Shown: in pieces, positions 8,411-16,884 of the stretch
Numbering within the stretch: the stretch's first letter is position 1
Layout of the letters: each line of letters starts with the position of its first letter
Assembly (NCBI GenBank): GCA_019637395.1
Contig: JAHBVR010000004.1
Coordinates: 1 to 64,000 of the forward strand
DNA length: 64,000 nucleotides
Reading direction: 5' to 3'
Origin: Vulcanimicrobiota bacterium
GTDB lineage: Bacteria; Vulcanimicrobiota; Xenobia; Xenobiales; JADMJV01
Made by a program: the position numbers and the translations under genes
The notes under the pieces: model-generated
Told to the model about the DNA's origin: nothing
Seen by the model: the letters and a program-made list of their open reading frames with translations, nothing else
Database searches by the model: none

Positions 8411-9319
8411 ATGTCCGCTGAATCAATCGGGTTCCTGGGATTTGAGCTGCGCCAGCTCACTTATTTTGTGGCGGTGGCCGAGGAACTGAATTTCCGCAAA
8501 GCGGCCGAGCGGACTTTCGTCTCGCAACCGGCTCTGAGCTATCAGATGAACCAGTTAGAGGAACGCCTGGGAGTCCGCTTGCTGGAGCGTGACCACCGGG
8601 GGGTGGCCGTGACCGCCGCCGGCCAGCTCTTTCTCCAGGGAGCCCGCGATTTGCTCAGCCAGGCCGCCCGCCTGACCCGGGATGTGCAAGAATTGGACGG
8701 CGGCCAGGAGCAAGAACTGCAGGTGGCTTTGGAAGAATATATTCACATCGCCCGCATGCCGGCGGCCATCCGTCTCGTTCGCGAGCAGTTCCGCACGCTG
8801 CGGCTGAAGACCACTCACCTGCCGGTGGACGAGCACATCGAGGGCATCCTGGCGCGCCGGCTGGATCTCGGTTTTGCCCAACTGCCGGTGGAGCACCCTG
8901 ATCTGGTGAGCAAACCGATCTTGCACGGGCATTGGACGGTGGTGGTGCCGCGCCAACACCGATTGGCGGAGCTGGAGCAGGTTCCTCTGGCCGAACTCAA
9001 GGGCGAACCCATTATTCTCCCACCTGAACGCACCAATCCGCGCGTCTTTCACTGGTTTCTGGGGGCCTGCCGGGAACAAGGTTTCGAGGCCGAGGTGGCC
9101 TACGAAGCCTCTCAGCCGCGCCTGGCACCGGCCCTGGTGGCCGAAGGGGTGGGAGTCTGGATCGCCGTAAGCTTCTCCTATCCCGACTTGCCCGAGGAGG
9201 TATGCGCCCGGCCCTTGCTCGATCTTGACCCCCGGGAACTGACCTTGGGCCTGGTCTGGCATCGCCAGAGTCGCTCTCAGGCCCGCCGCCTCTTTGTGGA
9301 ACAATTGATGATGGCATAA
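8411..9319 (+). CDS. LysR-family transcriptional regulator
   Basis: 302 residues from ATG 8411, the normal LysR length; the open frame extends far upstream but only as the antisense of the kinase gene. Residues 13-72 are the winged helix-turn-helix (ELRQLTYFVAVAEELNF, SQPALSYQ, RLGVRLLER, TAAGQLFL). The remainder is the substrate-binding co-inducer domain, with LGFAQLPVEHPDL and GHWTVVVPRQH typical of that fold. LysR proteins often regulate a divergent neighbour, here the kinase-SDR pair, but no ligand can be proposed. A terminator follows directly. Confidence 0.93.
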   Translation: MSAESIGFLGFELRQLTYFVAVAEELNFRKAAERTFVSQPALSYQMNQLEERLGVRLLERDHRGVAVTAAGQLFLQGARDLLSQAARLTRDVQELDGGQEQELQVALEEYIHIARMPAAIRLVREQFRTLRLKTTHLPVDEHIEGILARRLDLGFAQLPVEHPDLVSKPILHGHWTVVVPRQHRLAELEQVPLAELKGEPIILPPERTNPRVFHWFLGACREQGFEAEVAYEASQPRLAPALVAEGVGVWIAVSFSYPDLPEEVCARPLLDLDPRELTLGLVWHRQSRSQARRLFVEQLMMA

Positions 9320-9350
9320 AAAAGCCCCCCGAGTTCGGGAGGCTTCTTTT
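9319..9350. terminator. Bidirectional intrinsic terminator
   Basis: An A-rich run, then a stem AAGCCCCCCGA / TCGGGAGGCTT with one mismatch and a GT loop, followed by CTTTT. It sits between the convergent LysR gene and the AMIN-like gene and could terminate both. Confidence 0.85.
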
Positions 9351-9367
9351 GGGGAGAGCGGCCCCGC

Positions 9368-9823
9368 TTAGCGGACCTGCGGCGCGATGGGATTGCCGTT
9401 GCGCATGTGGTAGGGGTCCATTCCGAGCACGAAGCTGCCGTTCTGGTAGCCGGTTTGATACTTGGGGAAGGAAACCACGTCGACCAGCACGCGGACGTAA
9501 CCGCCCATCTGCTTGACGCGAACCTGGGCTACCAGGCCTTCGTTGACCGGCAGCCGCGGTTTGGGCTCCAGGCCACCACGGATGGAGCTGTTAGGAATAT
9601 CGATGGCGATGGAACGATAAGCGGACGTTCCCACGGGCAGCTCGTGAACACGGAAAGAGCCTCCGGGAGCGTGCACGTTAACGCGGACCCAGCCTTCACC
9701 TTTAGTTACACTCACGCCGTTGACGACGGCGGCATCGGCCTGGGCGCACAGAACTCCGGCCGCGGACAATGCTGCCAATCCCAGGCACACATTGCGCATC
9801 TTGCCAAGAATCCAAGACTTCAT
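9368..9823 (-). CDS. Secreted AMIN-like domain protein
   Basis: 151 residues with an N-terminal signal sequence (hydrophobic residues about 10-30, ending AQADA). The mature part is beta-rich with GWVRVNVHAPG and GGYVRVLVDV, a pattern like AMIN domains found in PilQ secretins and cell-wall amidases, where they bind peptidoglycan. The short length means it is a stand-alone domain. An AGGAGG Shine-Dalgarno lies 6 bp before the ATG. AMIN assignment is tentative. Confidence 0.7.
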   Translation of the reverse strand: MKSWILGKMRNVCLGLAALSAAGVLCAQADAAVVNGVSVTKGEGWVRVNVHAPGGSFRVHELPVGTSAYRSIAIDIPNSSIRGGLEPKPRLPVNEGLVAQVRVKQMGGYVRVLVDVVSFPKYQTGYQNGSFVLGMDPYHMRNGNPIAPQVR

Positions 9824-9927
9824 TCGTTACCTCCTCTTAGCGCACACTCTTTCGCTTGCGCCTGTCGATGGCCGGCCTTCAACAACCTACCAAGGGTTCC
9901 TTTCCCTCACCTGGAATACCACGGCCC

Positions 9928-10980
9928 ATGTCGCGGGAAGCGGAAGTTCTGAAGATTCTGTTGGAAATGAGTCGCGAGATTTCATCGCAGATTCCCATCC
10001 GGACTGTGGTTCGGCGCCTCAGTTTACGCCTGAAACAATTGCTGCGCGCGGATGAGTGTTCGATCATGATTTTGGATGACGGGCGCAAAGAACTGGCCTT
10101 CTCGGAATCGAGCGGGCTGACCCGTTGGGAACTGCAGAACATTCGCTTCCGGGTCGGGGAGGGCGTGGCCGGTTGGGTAGCCAGGCACAAAAAACCTCTG
10201 CTGATTCCTGATTGCGCCGCTGATGAACGCTTCGTGGCCATTCCCAAGCAGAAGCGGCCCATGATTTCCATGATTTGCGTGCCCATGCTGATCAAAAAGC
10301 GAGTCATCGGCACCGTTTCCCTGACCACCCGTGTGCCCGATCATGTCTTTACCGAGCAGGAATTAGAACTGGCCGTGCTGCTCTCGGCCCACATCTCCTT
10401 GGCTCTGGAAAATAACCGGCTTTATGAAATTTCCGTCTCGGACGGTCTGACGAACCTCTATAACCGCCGTTATTTGGAGCAGCGCCTGGCCAAAGAGATC
10501 TCGTACGCGCGTCGCTTCCGCAAGCCGCTGACCATCGTCATGACCGATGTCGATTTTTTCAAAAAGCTCAACGATACCTACGGGCATCAGGCCGGAGACG
10601 AGGCCCTGCGCCAGGTGAGCGACACCCTGACGGCGGCCTTGCGTGACTACGATGTGGTGGCCCGCTACGGCGGCGAGGAGTTTGCCGTGATTTTGCTCTC
10701 CACTCCCCGCGGCCGCGGCGCTTCCACCGCCGAACGCCTGCGCCAGGCGGTGGAAGACATCGAAATTCGCTTCCGCGGCCAGAAGCTCAAGGTCACCATC
10801 AGTTTGGGCGTGGCCAGTTTCCCCGAAGACAGCGACGACCCGGATGAACTCATCGATCTGGCCGACAAAGCGCTGTATGAAGCCAAACGTCGCGGCCGCA
10901 ACCAGGTTTGTCTTTTCGAAGGCACCCATCCGGGCCGCGAAAAACGACGTCCTCCCGTCGAGCGTCGGGGAAGCTACTGA
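9928..10980 (+). CDS. GAF-GGDEF diguanylate cyclase
   Basis: About 350 residues; the ATG at 9928 (MSREAEVL) is preferred because the longer TTG or ATG starts at 9856 and 9868 lack a ribosome site. Residues about 20-170 form a GAF sensor domain (VGEGVAGWVARHKKPLLIPD). Residues about 180-340 form the GGDEF domain with signature GGEEF and an upstream RDYD that fits the RxxD product-inhibition I-site at the correct five-residue spacing. It should make c-di-GMP from two GTP with feedback control. It is divergent from the AMIN-like gene; three PilZ proteins in this window are candidate receptors. Confidence 0.93.
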   Translation: MSREAEVLKILLEMSREISSQIPIRTVVRRLSLRLKQLLRADECSIMILDDGRKELAFSESSGLTRWELQNIRFRVGEGVAGWVARHKKPLLIPDCAADERFVAIPKQKRPMISMICVPMLIKKRVIGTVSLTTRVPDHVFTEQELELAVLLSAHISLALENNRLYEISVSDGLTNLYNRRYLEQRLAKEISYARRFRKPLTIVMTDVDFFKKLNDTYGHQAGDEALRQVSDTLTAALRDYDVVARYGGEEFAVILLSTPRGRGASTAERLRQAVEDIEIRFRGQKLKVTISLGVASFPEDSDDPDELIDLADKALYEAKRRGRNQVCLFEGTHPGREKRRPPVERRGSY

Positions 10981-11504
10981 GCTTCAACCGACAGGTTGAA
11001 GATACGAGGACCGCGACCCCCACTGGTAGCGTAGATTTCGATGGCTGTCTGCCCCATGGTGGGAGTAAATTGGGCGGTAATTTGACGCCGCTCCCCGTCG
11101 CCCACGCTTTCGCTTGTATGCAACCCCGCCCCCTGAATGGACACGCGTTGTTCGTCTCGGCCTACGGGATCGCCCTCCAGGGTAAACTTGAGCAGATAGC
11201 GATTGTTAGGAGTTACCGCGACGGTTTGCAGTACCCCGCCACTTCCATTCAAGTCCAACCACCGCCTGTTGGTGTTCTTGCTCACTACCAGGTAGATTGA
11301 ATTGCGCGTCACCTTAAATCCAGGCACGCTGGCGTCCACGGCAAGTGGGGCCTTCCAGGTGTTAGTGTGTTCCTCCACACCAGGGGCCTTGGCGGGATCG
11401 GGGGATTCCAGTAGATTACCATTGATCAGCAGGTTGGCGCCCGCCGCCCCGGCCGCCATCGCCAGACCGGCCGCCAAGACCAACGTTAGCATTTGTCGTT
11501 TCAT
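10974..11504 (-). CDS. Secreted DUF642-like (choice-of-anchor) protein, paralogue 1
   Basis: 176 residues beginning at the ATG preceding a signal peptide (MKRQMLTLVLAAGLAMA); GGAGG lies about 11 bp upstream. The mature part begins LINGNLLESP and contains LDLNGSGGVLQTVAVTP and YLLKFTLEGDP, the pattern of DUF642-type galactose-binding-like domains. About 45% of positions appear shared with the next gene on the same strand, which has the same layout, so the two arose by tandem duplication. The 3' end overlaps the cyclase gene by 7 bp. Confidence 0.8.
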   Translation of the reverse strand: MKRQMLTLVLAAGLAMAAGAAGANLLINGNLLESPDPAKAPGVEEHTNTWKAPLAVDASVPGFKVTRNSIYLVVSKNTNRRWLDLNGSGGVLQTVAVTPNNRYLLKFTLEGDPVGRDEQRVSIQGAGLHTSESVGDGERRQITAQFTPTMGQTAIEIYATSGGRGPRIFNLSVEAQ

Positions 11505-11588
11505 TCGCAGTGGTACCTCCAAAGAAAGTGCCACGACCTTCCCTTGGAGTAGGAAAGATTCCTTTGTGTATTTTACCGTTCGGTCGGT

Positions 11589-12125
11589 CTAAATCGATTC
11601 GCACACAAAAGTATGAATGCGCGGACCGCGACCACCTTCGGTCGCGTAAATTTCGATGGGCGCTTGATCGCTGTTGGCGGTGAAGCGCGTTTCCAGCGGC
11701 CGCGTTTCTTTGCTCATGACGGTCTCGCTACGATTGACGCCGGGAGCCACGATATGAATAGACTGGGTTTCGTCCCCCTGAGGGTTGCCTTCCAGTACGA
11801 ACTTGAGAACATAGGTCTGCCCGGCCTGGACCGGCACGCTCTGGCTGACGCCGCCGCCGTCGTTCAATTCCAACCAGCGCCGATTGGTTTGCTTGCTCCA
11901 AACCAGAAAGATCGGTTCGCGGGTGACTTTGAAGCCGGGCACGTTAGCCCCAACTTCCAGCGGAGCCTTCCACACATACTGAAACTCTTCGGCGCCCGAC
12001 ATGGTCGAAGGGTTGGGGGATTCCAGCAGACCACCGTTGGCAATGCGGTTAGACTTCATGCCGGCTGACCAGCCGGCCACGGCCAGACCCAGAGCCAGAA
12101 AACCTGTGAATAAGCGATTTTTCAT
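11589..12125 (-). CDS. Secreted DUF642-like (choice-of-anchor) protein, paralogue 2
   Basis: 178 residues from ATG 12125, which has a strong GGAGG 5 bp upstream and begins the signal peptide MKNRLFTGFLALGLAVAG; an upstream in-frame start lacks such support. It matches its neighbour along its length (NGGLLESPNP, LELNDGGGVSQSVPV, YVLKFVLEGNP, EIYATEGGRGPRI). The shared C-terminal motif GGRGPRI is the most conserved part of the pair. Domains of this kind usually bind carbohydrate or cell surface, but no ligand can be named. Confidence 0.8.
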   Translation of the reverse strand: MKNRLFTGFLALGLAVAGWSAGMKSNRIANGGLLESPNPSTMSGAEEFQYVWKAPLEVGANVPGFKVTREPIFLVWSKQTNRRWLELNDGGGVSQSVPVQAGQTYVLKFVLEGNPQGDETQSIHIVAPGVNRSETVMSKETRPLETRFTANSDQAPIEIYATEGGRGPRIHTFVCESI

Positions 12126-12224
12126 ATCTACCTCCTTTTCACAGGAAATCTTAGCAGGCGATTTCGCTGAGGACGGGGGACCGGTGTTACCAGGGACCGG
12201 TACCGCCGTCACTAATTAGCCGGC

Positions 12225-13919
12225 ATGCTTTTTCTCCTATGGCTGGCAGCTTTATCTTTTGAGAAAGTGCCTTTGGAGCAGGTTCCTGCCGAGCGTTGCA
12301 ACTTGATCGATGTGGATGGTGACGGTTGGCTGGATGTGTGCGCGAAGAACCAGGTGTTCCTCAGCCTTCGGGGAGCCGGCTGGGGGCCCGGGCGCGAGCT
12401 TGGTCCCGGCCTGAGTTATTGCGTGTGGGCCGATTTGGATAGCGACGGTAGACTGGACGGACTGGGGATCACCCGCCAGACTGCCGCCGAGTTTGCCCAG
12501 ACCCCTCGGCATCATCGTGTTTTTCTCTCGGGTCAATGGCTGGACAGCCAGGAATTCGCCCTCCCCTTCCACTGGAATACACTGGGTGTGGCGCTCTCCG
12601 ACCTGGACCGGGACGGCAAACTGGATGTCGCCTTCGGCCAGGCCTACATGGACGAATCCAAAGGTTACGAGGCCCAGCAAATGCGCGTATACGCGGGTCA
12701 TGGCGACGGCCGCTTTGTGGAGAAGACAGAGGAGTGGGGCTTTCTGACGCCGGGACCACCGGGAGCGGCCAATGGCGGCCGCCCGCTCTACGGCTTGAGC
12801 GCGGCCGACCTGGATAACGACGGCTTTCCCGAGCTTTTGGGTGCTGCCTACGGCCGCCAGTGGAATACGCTCTGGAAACGTGGAGTTGAGGCGGTCTACA
12901 GCGAGTGCGGCGCTAAATATGGACTCGACGGCGACTCCATTCGGCACGGCCAGTATTCCGAGGCCACCCGCGAGAAATTCCGCCAGCGCAACCAACCTCG
13001 TCCCGACGAACTGCCTTTTCGCTCCAACGGTAATACCTTTTGTCTGGCCCCGGCCGACTTCGATGGGGACGGCGATCTGGACGTCTTTTCGGCCGATATC
13101 ACCCACTCGTGGGCCGGCGATTCCAGCGACCTCAGCGCCCTGTTGATCAACCGCTGGGAAACCTTTCAGGAGCCTTTCTTTGAACGCTGCATCGAGGTGC
13201 TGGCCGAGCCCGATCCGGAGACCGGCTTTGCAGCCCGTCCTACCCGCGGCCTGGCCCGCGATCACGCTCCTCAGCCAGCCACCAACTGGAACCAGGGCGA
13301 CCTGCAGGCCCACTGGGTGGACCTGGATTGCGACGGCCGGTTGGACCTTATCGTCTGCGAATCGGACTACCCCGGCAATCGCCTGCGCATTTTCCTGCAA
13401 AATTCGGACCACTCGTTCCGCGAGGCTGAGAAAGAACTGGGCATCGACTTCAACAACTGTCCCGGAGTGGCCGTGGGCGACCTCGACCGTGACGGCGACC
13501 CCGACCTGATCACTCTGGGAACCCGGACTCGCTGGCCCGAGGCCCGTCCCAAGCCCGAGCTGGTGCTCTGGCGTAACGGCAGCGCCAATGCGTCGCTCAA
13601 TCTTCGCCTGGTGGGGGACGGAAAAACGGCCAATCGCGACGCTATCGGGGCTCGCATTTACCTGGAAACCGACCAGGGCACGCAAATGCGCGAATTGCAA
13701 GGTTCCTATGGCCACTGGGGCCAGCAAACCCAGCCCGGCGAAGCCCATTTTGGCCTGGGCGGCGCCCTTCCCAAAAAAATCCGCATCGTCTGGCCTGACC
13801 GAGCCGCCAGCCAAACTTTGATTGAAAACCCTCCCACCGGCGGCTGGCTGGTTATCCACCAGGCGGGTGGGGAAAGCGCCCGAATGAACCGCTTCGAAGC
13901 GGGGAAATGGATCCGCTAG
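12225..13919 (+). CDS. CRTAC1-like FG-GAP/VCBS repeat protein with ASPIC/UnbV domain
   Basis: 564 residues. A short hydrophobic N-terminus probably serves as signal peptide. At least seven calcium-binding DxDxDG-type repeats follow (DVDGDGWLD, DLDSDGRLD, DLDRDGKLD, DLDNDGFPE, DFDGDGDLD, DLDCDGRLD, DLDRDGDPD), forming an integrin-like propeller. Residues about 470-550 match the ASPIC/UnbV domain (DAIGARIYLET, HFGLGGALPKKIRIVWPD). Such proteins are extracellular and common in soil and planctomycete-like bacteria. Its stop codon overlaps that of the convergent YkgJ-type gene by 4 bp. Confidence 0.9.
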   Translation: MLFLLWLAALSFEKVPLEQVPAERCNLIDVDGDGWLDVCAKNQVFLSLRGAGWGPGRELGPGLSYCVWADLDSDGRLDGLGITRQTAAEFAQTPRHHRVFLSGQWLDSQEFALPFHWNTLGVALSDLDRDGKLDVAFGQAYMDESKGYEAQQMRVYAGHGDGRFVEKTEEWGFLTPGPPGAANGGRPLYGLSAADLDNDGFPELLGAAYGRQWNTLWKRGVEAVYSECGAKYGLDGDSIRHGQYSEATREKFRQRNQPRPDELPFRSNGNTFCLAPADFDGDGDLDVFSADITHSWAGDSSDLSALLINRWETFQEPFFERCIEVLAEPDPETGFAARPTRGLARDHAPQPATNWNQGDLQAHWVDLDCDGRLDLIVCESDYPGNRLRIFLQNSDHSFREAEKELGIDFNNCPGVAVGDLDRDGDPDLITLGTRTRWPEARPKPELVLWRNGSANASLNLRLVGDGKTANRDAIGARIYLETDQGTQMRELQGSYGHWGQQTQPGEAHFGLGGALPKKIRIVWPDRAASQTLIENPPTGGWLVIHQAGGESARMNRFEAGKWIR

Positions 13920-14848
13920 ATCAACTGTAGCAAAGTTTCCTCCAAAGTCTGCTCCAGTTCTTCCAGGGACTGGCGGTGGAGCAGCCATTCGCCTTCGAGG
14001 CGGTCGACGGCCGGGGCGAAGCCTTCCAGGCGGGTGTAGTAGAAGAGCATGCGCTGGGCGGTCAGCAGCATGAGCAGGCGACCGAGAAAGCGACTGCCCA
14101 ACCAGACGGATTTGCGTTCGATCACGTGGCTCAGGTAACGAATGGCTGGCGGGCTCATTTCTCCGTCGAAGGGATCGCGGATGGGCGCGGTCCAACCGCG
14201 GCGCGTGCTTTTGTATTCCTTTTCGGCGCGTACGGCCGCGGCCACTGCGGCGGCTCCCTCGTTGTCCTGACTTTCCAGAAAACCGATGGCTGACGCGCTC
14301 ATGATCAAAACCAGACGCTCGAGGGACTGAGGGTGGAGGCCCAGCGCCACGCCTAAGGTGCTGGCCACGGCATCGCATAGATCGTGAGGCAGGCGCCTCA
14401 GCCAATGGGCCTCCCACTCTTTGTAGGTCTCCCATCCCAACCGGTAATTGCCGATAGGAGCCGGCTCAAAGCCGATACGCGGCACCCCCCGGGCCAGCAA
14501 TTCCTCGAGAATCGGAACGTGCTCGCTCCAATCGATTCCCACCGCTTGCGCGACGGCCGTACAGCGGAAGGACACGCCGACGTGCACCCCATCCGGGCTT
14601 TCTGCTAAAAGAAAGGGGAACTGGCGGCATACGCTCGGCTTATCGGAGTGGATTTCACACAGGTTCTGCTCACTCAACTCCAGACAACGCCCCCGGGCGT
14701 CCTGCAGCAGTCTCAATCGCGGCCCGTCCTGTTCCAGCCGCCAGGCCTTGCCCTGGGCCTCGGCGGGGTCCACCCATACCCGCCAATCTCGGCAACTCTT
14801 TCCACACTGGACACACCTGTAGCGAACGTTGGAGGGAAAGATAAACAC
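13916..14848 (-). CDS. YkgJ-family cysteine-cluster protein
   Basis: 310 residues from a GTG start. The N-terminal third carries the YkgJ (Zn/Fe-chelating) cysteine pattern: CVQCGKSC at residues 12-19, then a Cys in GRCLEL, CEIH and SVCRQFP. The C-terminal two thirds are helical and unassigned. The family binds a metal or iron-sulfur cluster and has no settled function. The region just upstream of the start is the palindromic repeat array, whose nearest copy ends about 45 bp away, so any promoter must lie in or beside the repeats. Confidence 0.85.
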   Translation of the reverse strand: MFIFPSNVRYRCVQCGKSCRDWRVWVDPAEAQGKAWRLEQDGPRLRLLQDARGRCLELSEQNLCEIHSDKPSVCRQFPFLLAESPDGVHVGVSFRCTAVAQAVGIDWSEHVPILEELLARGVPRIGFEPAPIGNYRLGWETYKEWEAHWLRRLPHDLCDAVASTLGVALGLHPQSLERLVLIMSASAIGFLESQDNEGAAAVAAAVRAEKEYKSTRRGWTAPIRDPFDGEMSPPAIRYLSHVIERKSVWLGSRFLGRLLMLLTAQRMLFYYTRLEGFAPAVDRLEGEWLLHRQSLEELEQTLEETLLQLI

Positions 14849-14893
14849 CCGAATCCCTTAACGCCCCCGCACCAGGATCCTTGCTCGGGCCCT

Positions 14894-15767
14894 ACCGGCC
14901 GGGTGGTAAATCTGGCCGCCAGGTGGTAATTCCGGCGGGCCCTCGGGCGCACTTGCCGACGGGGTGGTAAGTCTTACCGCCGGGTGGTAATTTCACGCGG
15001 GCCCTCGGGCGCACTTGCCGGCCGGATGGTAAGTTTTACCGCCAAGTGGTAATTTCCGGTGGGCCTCGGAGCCCACTTGCCGGCGGGTGGTAAGTCTTAC
15101 CGCTGGGTGGTAATTTCTGGTGGGCCTCGGGCTACTTGTCGGCCGGATGGTAAGTTTTACCGCCAAGTGGTAATTCCGGCGGGCCTCGGAGCCCACTTGC
15201 CGGCCTGGTGGTAAGTCTTACCGCCAGGTGGTAATTCCGGCGGGCCTCGGGCTACTTGTCGGCCGGATGGTAAGTTTTACCGCCGGGTGGTAATTCCGGC
15301 GGGCCTCGGGGGGCACTTGCCGGCCGGATGGTAAGTTTTACCGCCGGGTGGTCATTTCCGGCGGGCCTCGGGCTACTTGTCGGCCGGATGGTAAGTCTTA
15401 CCGCCGGGTGGTAATTCCGACGGGCCTCGGGCCCACTTGCCGGCCGGGCGGTAAGTTTTACTGCTGGGTGGTCATTTCCGGCGGGCCCTCGGGCGCACTT
15501 GCCGGCGGGGTGGTAAGTCTTACCGCCGGGCGGTAATTCCGGCGGGCCTCGGGCTACTTGTCGGCCGGAGTAAGTCTTACCGCCAGGTGGTAATTCCGGC
15601 GGGCCTCGGGGGGGCACTTGCCGGCCGGATGGTAAGTTTTACCGCTGGGTGGTAATTTCCGGCGGGCCTCGGGGGCACTTGCCGCCGGGTGGTAAGTCTT
15701 ACCGCTGGGTGGTAATTTCCGGCGGGCCCTCGGGGGCACTTGCCGCCGGGTGGTAAGTCTGGCCGTA
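14894..15767. repeat. Tandem array of fifteen ~60-bp palindrome-bearing repeats
   Basis: Copies anchored on GGTAA occur at 14905, 14966, 15028, 15089, 15149, 15210, 15269, 15330, 15390, 15450, 15512, about 15569, 15631, 15691 and 15752, with spacing 57-62 bp. Each unit holds the palindrome GGTAAGTYTTACC, then a second GGTGGTAA copy about 20 bp on, then a GC-rich CCGGCGGGCCTCGG segment and CACTTGCCGGCC. TTACC can pair with the GGTAA on either side, giving two mutually exclusive hairpins. Both end copies carry TCTGGCC where inner ones have TYTTACC. The array fills the gap between the anmK stop and the YkgJ-type gene. Variable unit length breaks every reading frame, so I see no gene in it. Confidence 0.95.
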
Positions 15768-15771
15768 ATTT

Positions 15772-16884
15772 TCAGGAGGGGAAGCTGATTTTGCCCAGCA
15801 CGGCGGGGCGGCGGGCTCCGGTTACGGTGGCGACGGAACTGGGGCGGCCATGCAGCGTTTCGTGGGCCATCAAGGCAAAGGCGCAGGCTTCGCGGGCGTC
15901 GGCGGTGATGCCGAATTCCTCGAACCCGATCAGGCGTTGCAGCGGCAAGCCGGCGGCCCGCTCGCGCAACTCCTGCATCAAGACCGGATTGTGGTAGCCG
16001 CCGCCGCCCACCACCATCTCGAACGAGCCGGTGAGCAGCGGTCGCAGCGAATTCAGCAGGGTTTCGGCCGTCAGGGCCAGCGCCGTGCGCATCAAGTCGG
16101 CCGGTTGTGCTTTCTCGAGATAGGGCTCGAAGAAGTCGCGGCCAAAGTCCTCGCGGCCGGTCGACTTGGGACCGGTGCCCGCGAAATAAGGGTGGCGCAA
16201 CATTTCACTCAGAATCTCCGGAACCACGCGGCCGGTCGCCGCCATCGCCCCCTCGAAGTCGGCCGGTTGTCCCAGAAAACGCTCGGCCAGCGCGTCGGAA
16301 ACCACATTGCCCGGGCCGCTGTCCCAACCGCGCACCTCCCCATTGCGTGGAACCCAACTGACGTTGGCCATGCCGCCGATGTTGATGGCCGCCCGATCGA
16401 CCGAGTCCGAGCGGAGCAGCCAGGCGTCGAAATAGGGGACCAGCGGAGCGGCCTGCCCGCCCAGGGCCAGGTCGGCGGTGCGAAAGTCGCTGACCACCAG
16501 TGCGCCGGTCCTGGCTGCAATCACAGCCGCCTCGCCGATTTGCAGTGTGGATGGGGGAGTCTCGTAGGGCAAATGGGCCACCGTTTGTCCGTGCGAGCCG
16601 ATCAAATCGACCTTTTCACCGTCGAGCAGCGCTAGCGCCACCTCGGCAAAGAGTTCGCCCACCAGAAAATGGGCCCGCGACAGCTGGCGCACGCTGGCCC
16701 GGTCCTCCATCAAGGCAAAGATGAGTTCGCGCGTCTCGGGCGGATAGGGGCGGCTGGCGAAGCGCAGCAGCCGCAGGGAGCGGCCTTCGATCTGCACCAG
16801 GGCGGCGTCGATAGCGTCGGCCGAGGTGCCGGAGATCATCCCCAGCACGCGGGGGGCGGTCAGTTGACGATAGCCGACGATCAC
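15772..16884 (-). CDS. anmK: Anhydro-N-acetylmuramic acid kinase
   Basis: 370 residues, the usual length, from a GTG that overlaps the menG stop (GTGA). Family motifs are clear: GMISGTSADAID at the phosphate-binding N-terminus, GSHGQTVAHLP, the INIGGMANVS strand, DSGPGN, and GGGGYHNP near residue 300. The enzyme phosphorylates and hydrolyses 1,6-anhydroMurNAc to MurNAc-6-phosphate in cytoplasmic peptidoglycan recycling. It is the last gene of the menaquinone operon although the pathway is unrelated. The repeat array begins immediately after its stop. Confidence 0.95.
   Translation of the reverse strand: MIVGYRQLTAPRVLGMISGTSADAIDAALVQIEGRSLRLLRFASRPYPPETRELIFALMEDRASVRQLSRAHFLVGELFAEVALALLDGEKVDLIGSHGQTVAHLPYETPPSTLQIGEAAVIAARTGALVVSDFRTADLALGGQAAPLVPYFDAWLLRSDSVDRAAINIGGMANVSWVPRNGEVRGWDSGPGNVVSDALAERFLGQPADFEGAMAATGRVVPEILSEMLRHPYFAGTGPKSTGREDFGRDFFEPYLEKAQPADLMRTALALTAETLLNSLRPLLTGSFEMVVGGGGYHNPVLMQELRERAAGLPLQRLIGFEEFGITADAREACAFALMAHETLHGRPSSVATVTGARRPAVLGKISFPS

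Noticed and set aside
12252-14435. 727-residue open frame on the minus strand
   Set aside because: It is antisense to the FG-GAP/ASPIC gene and runs into the YkgJ-type gene in a different frame; no family motif, low-complexity Arg/Pro-rich composition typical of a GC-rich shadow.
14860-15770. CRISPR array or repeat-encoded protein in the palindromic array
   Set aside because: The segments between palindromes repeat as well, so there are no unique spacers, no cas genes are nearby, and unit lengths of 57-62 bp break all six frames. Open frames there (for example 15252-15617 minus) are by-products of the repeat.
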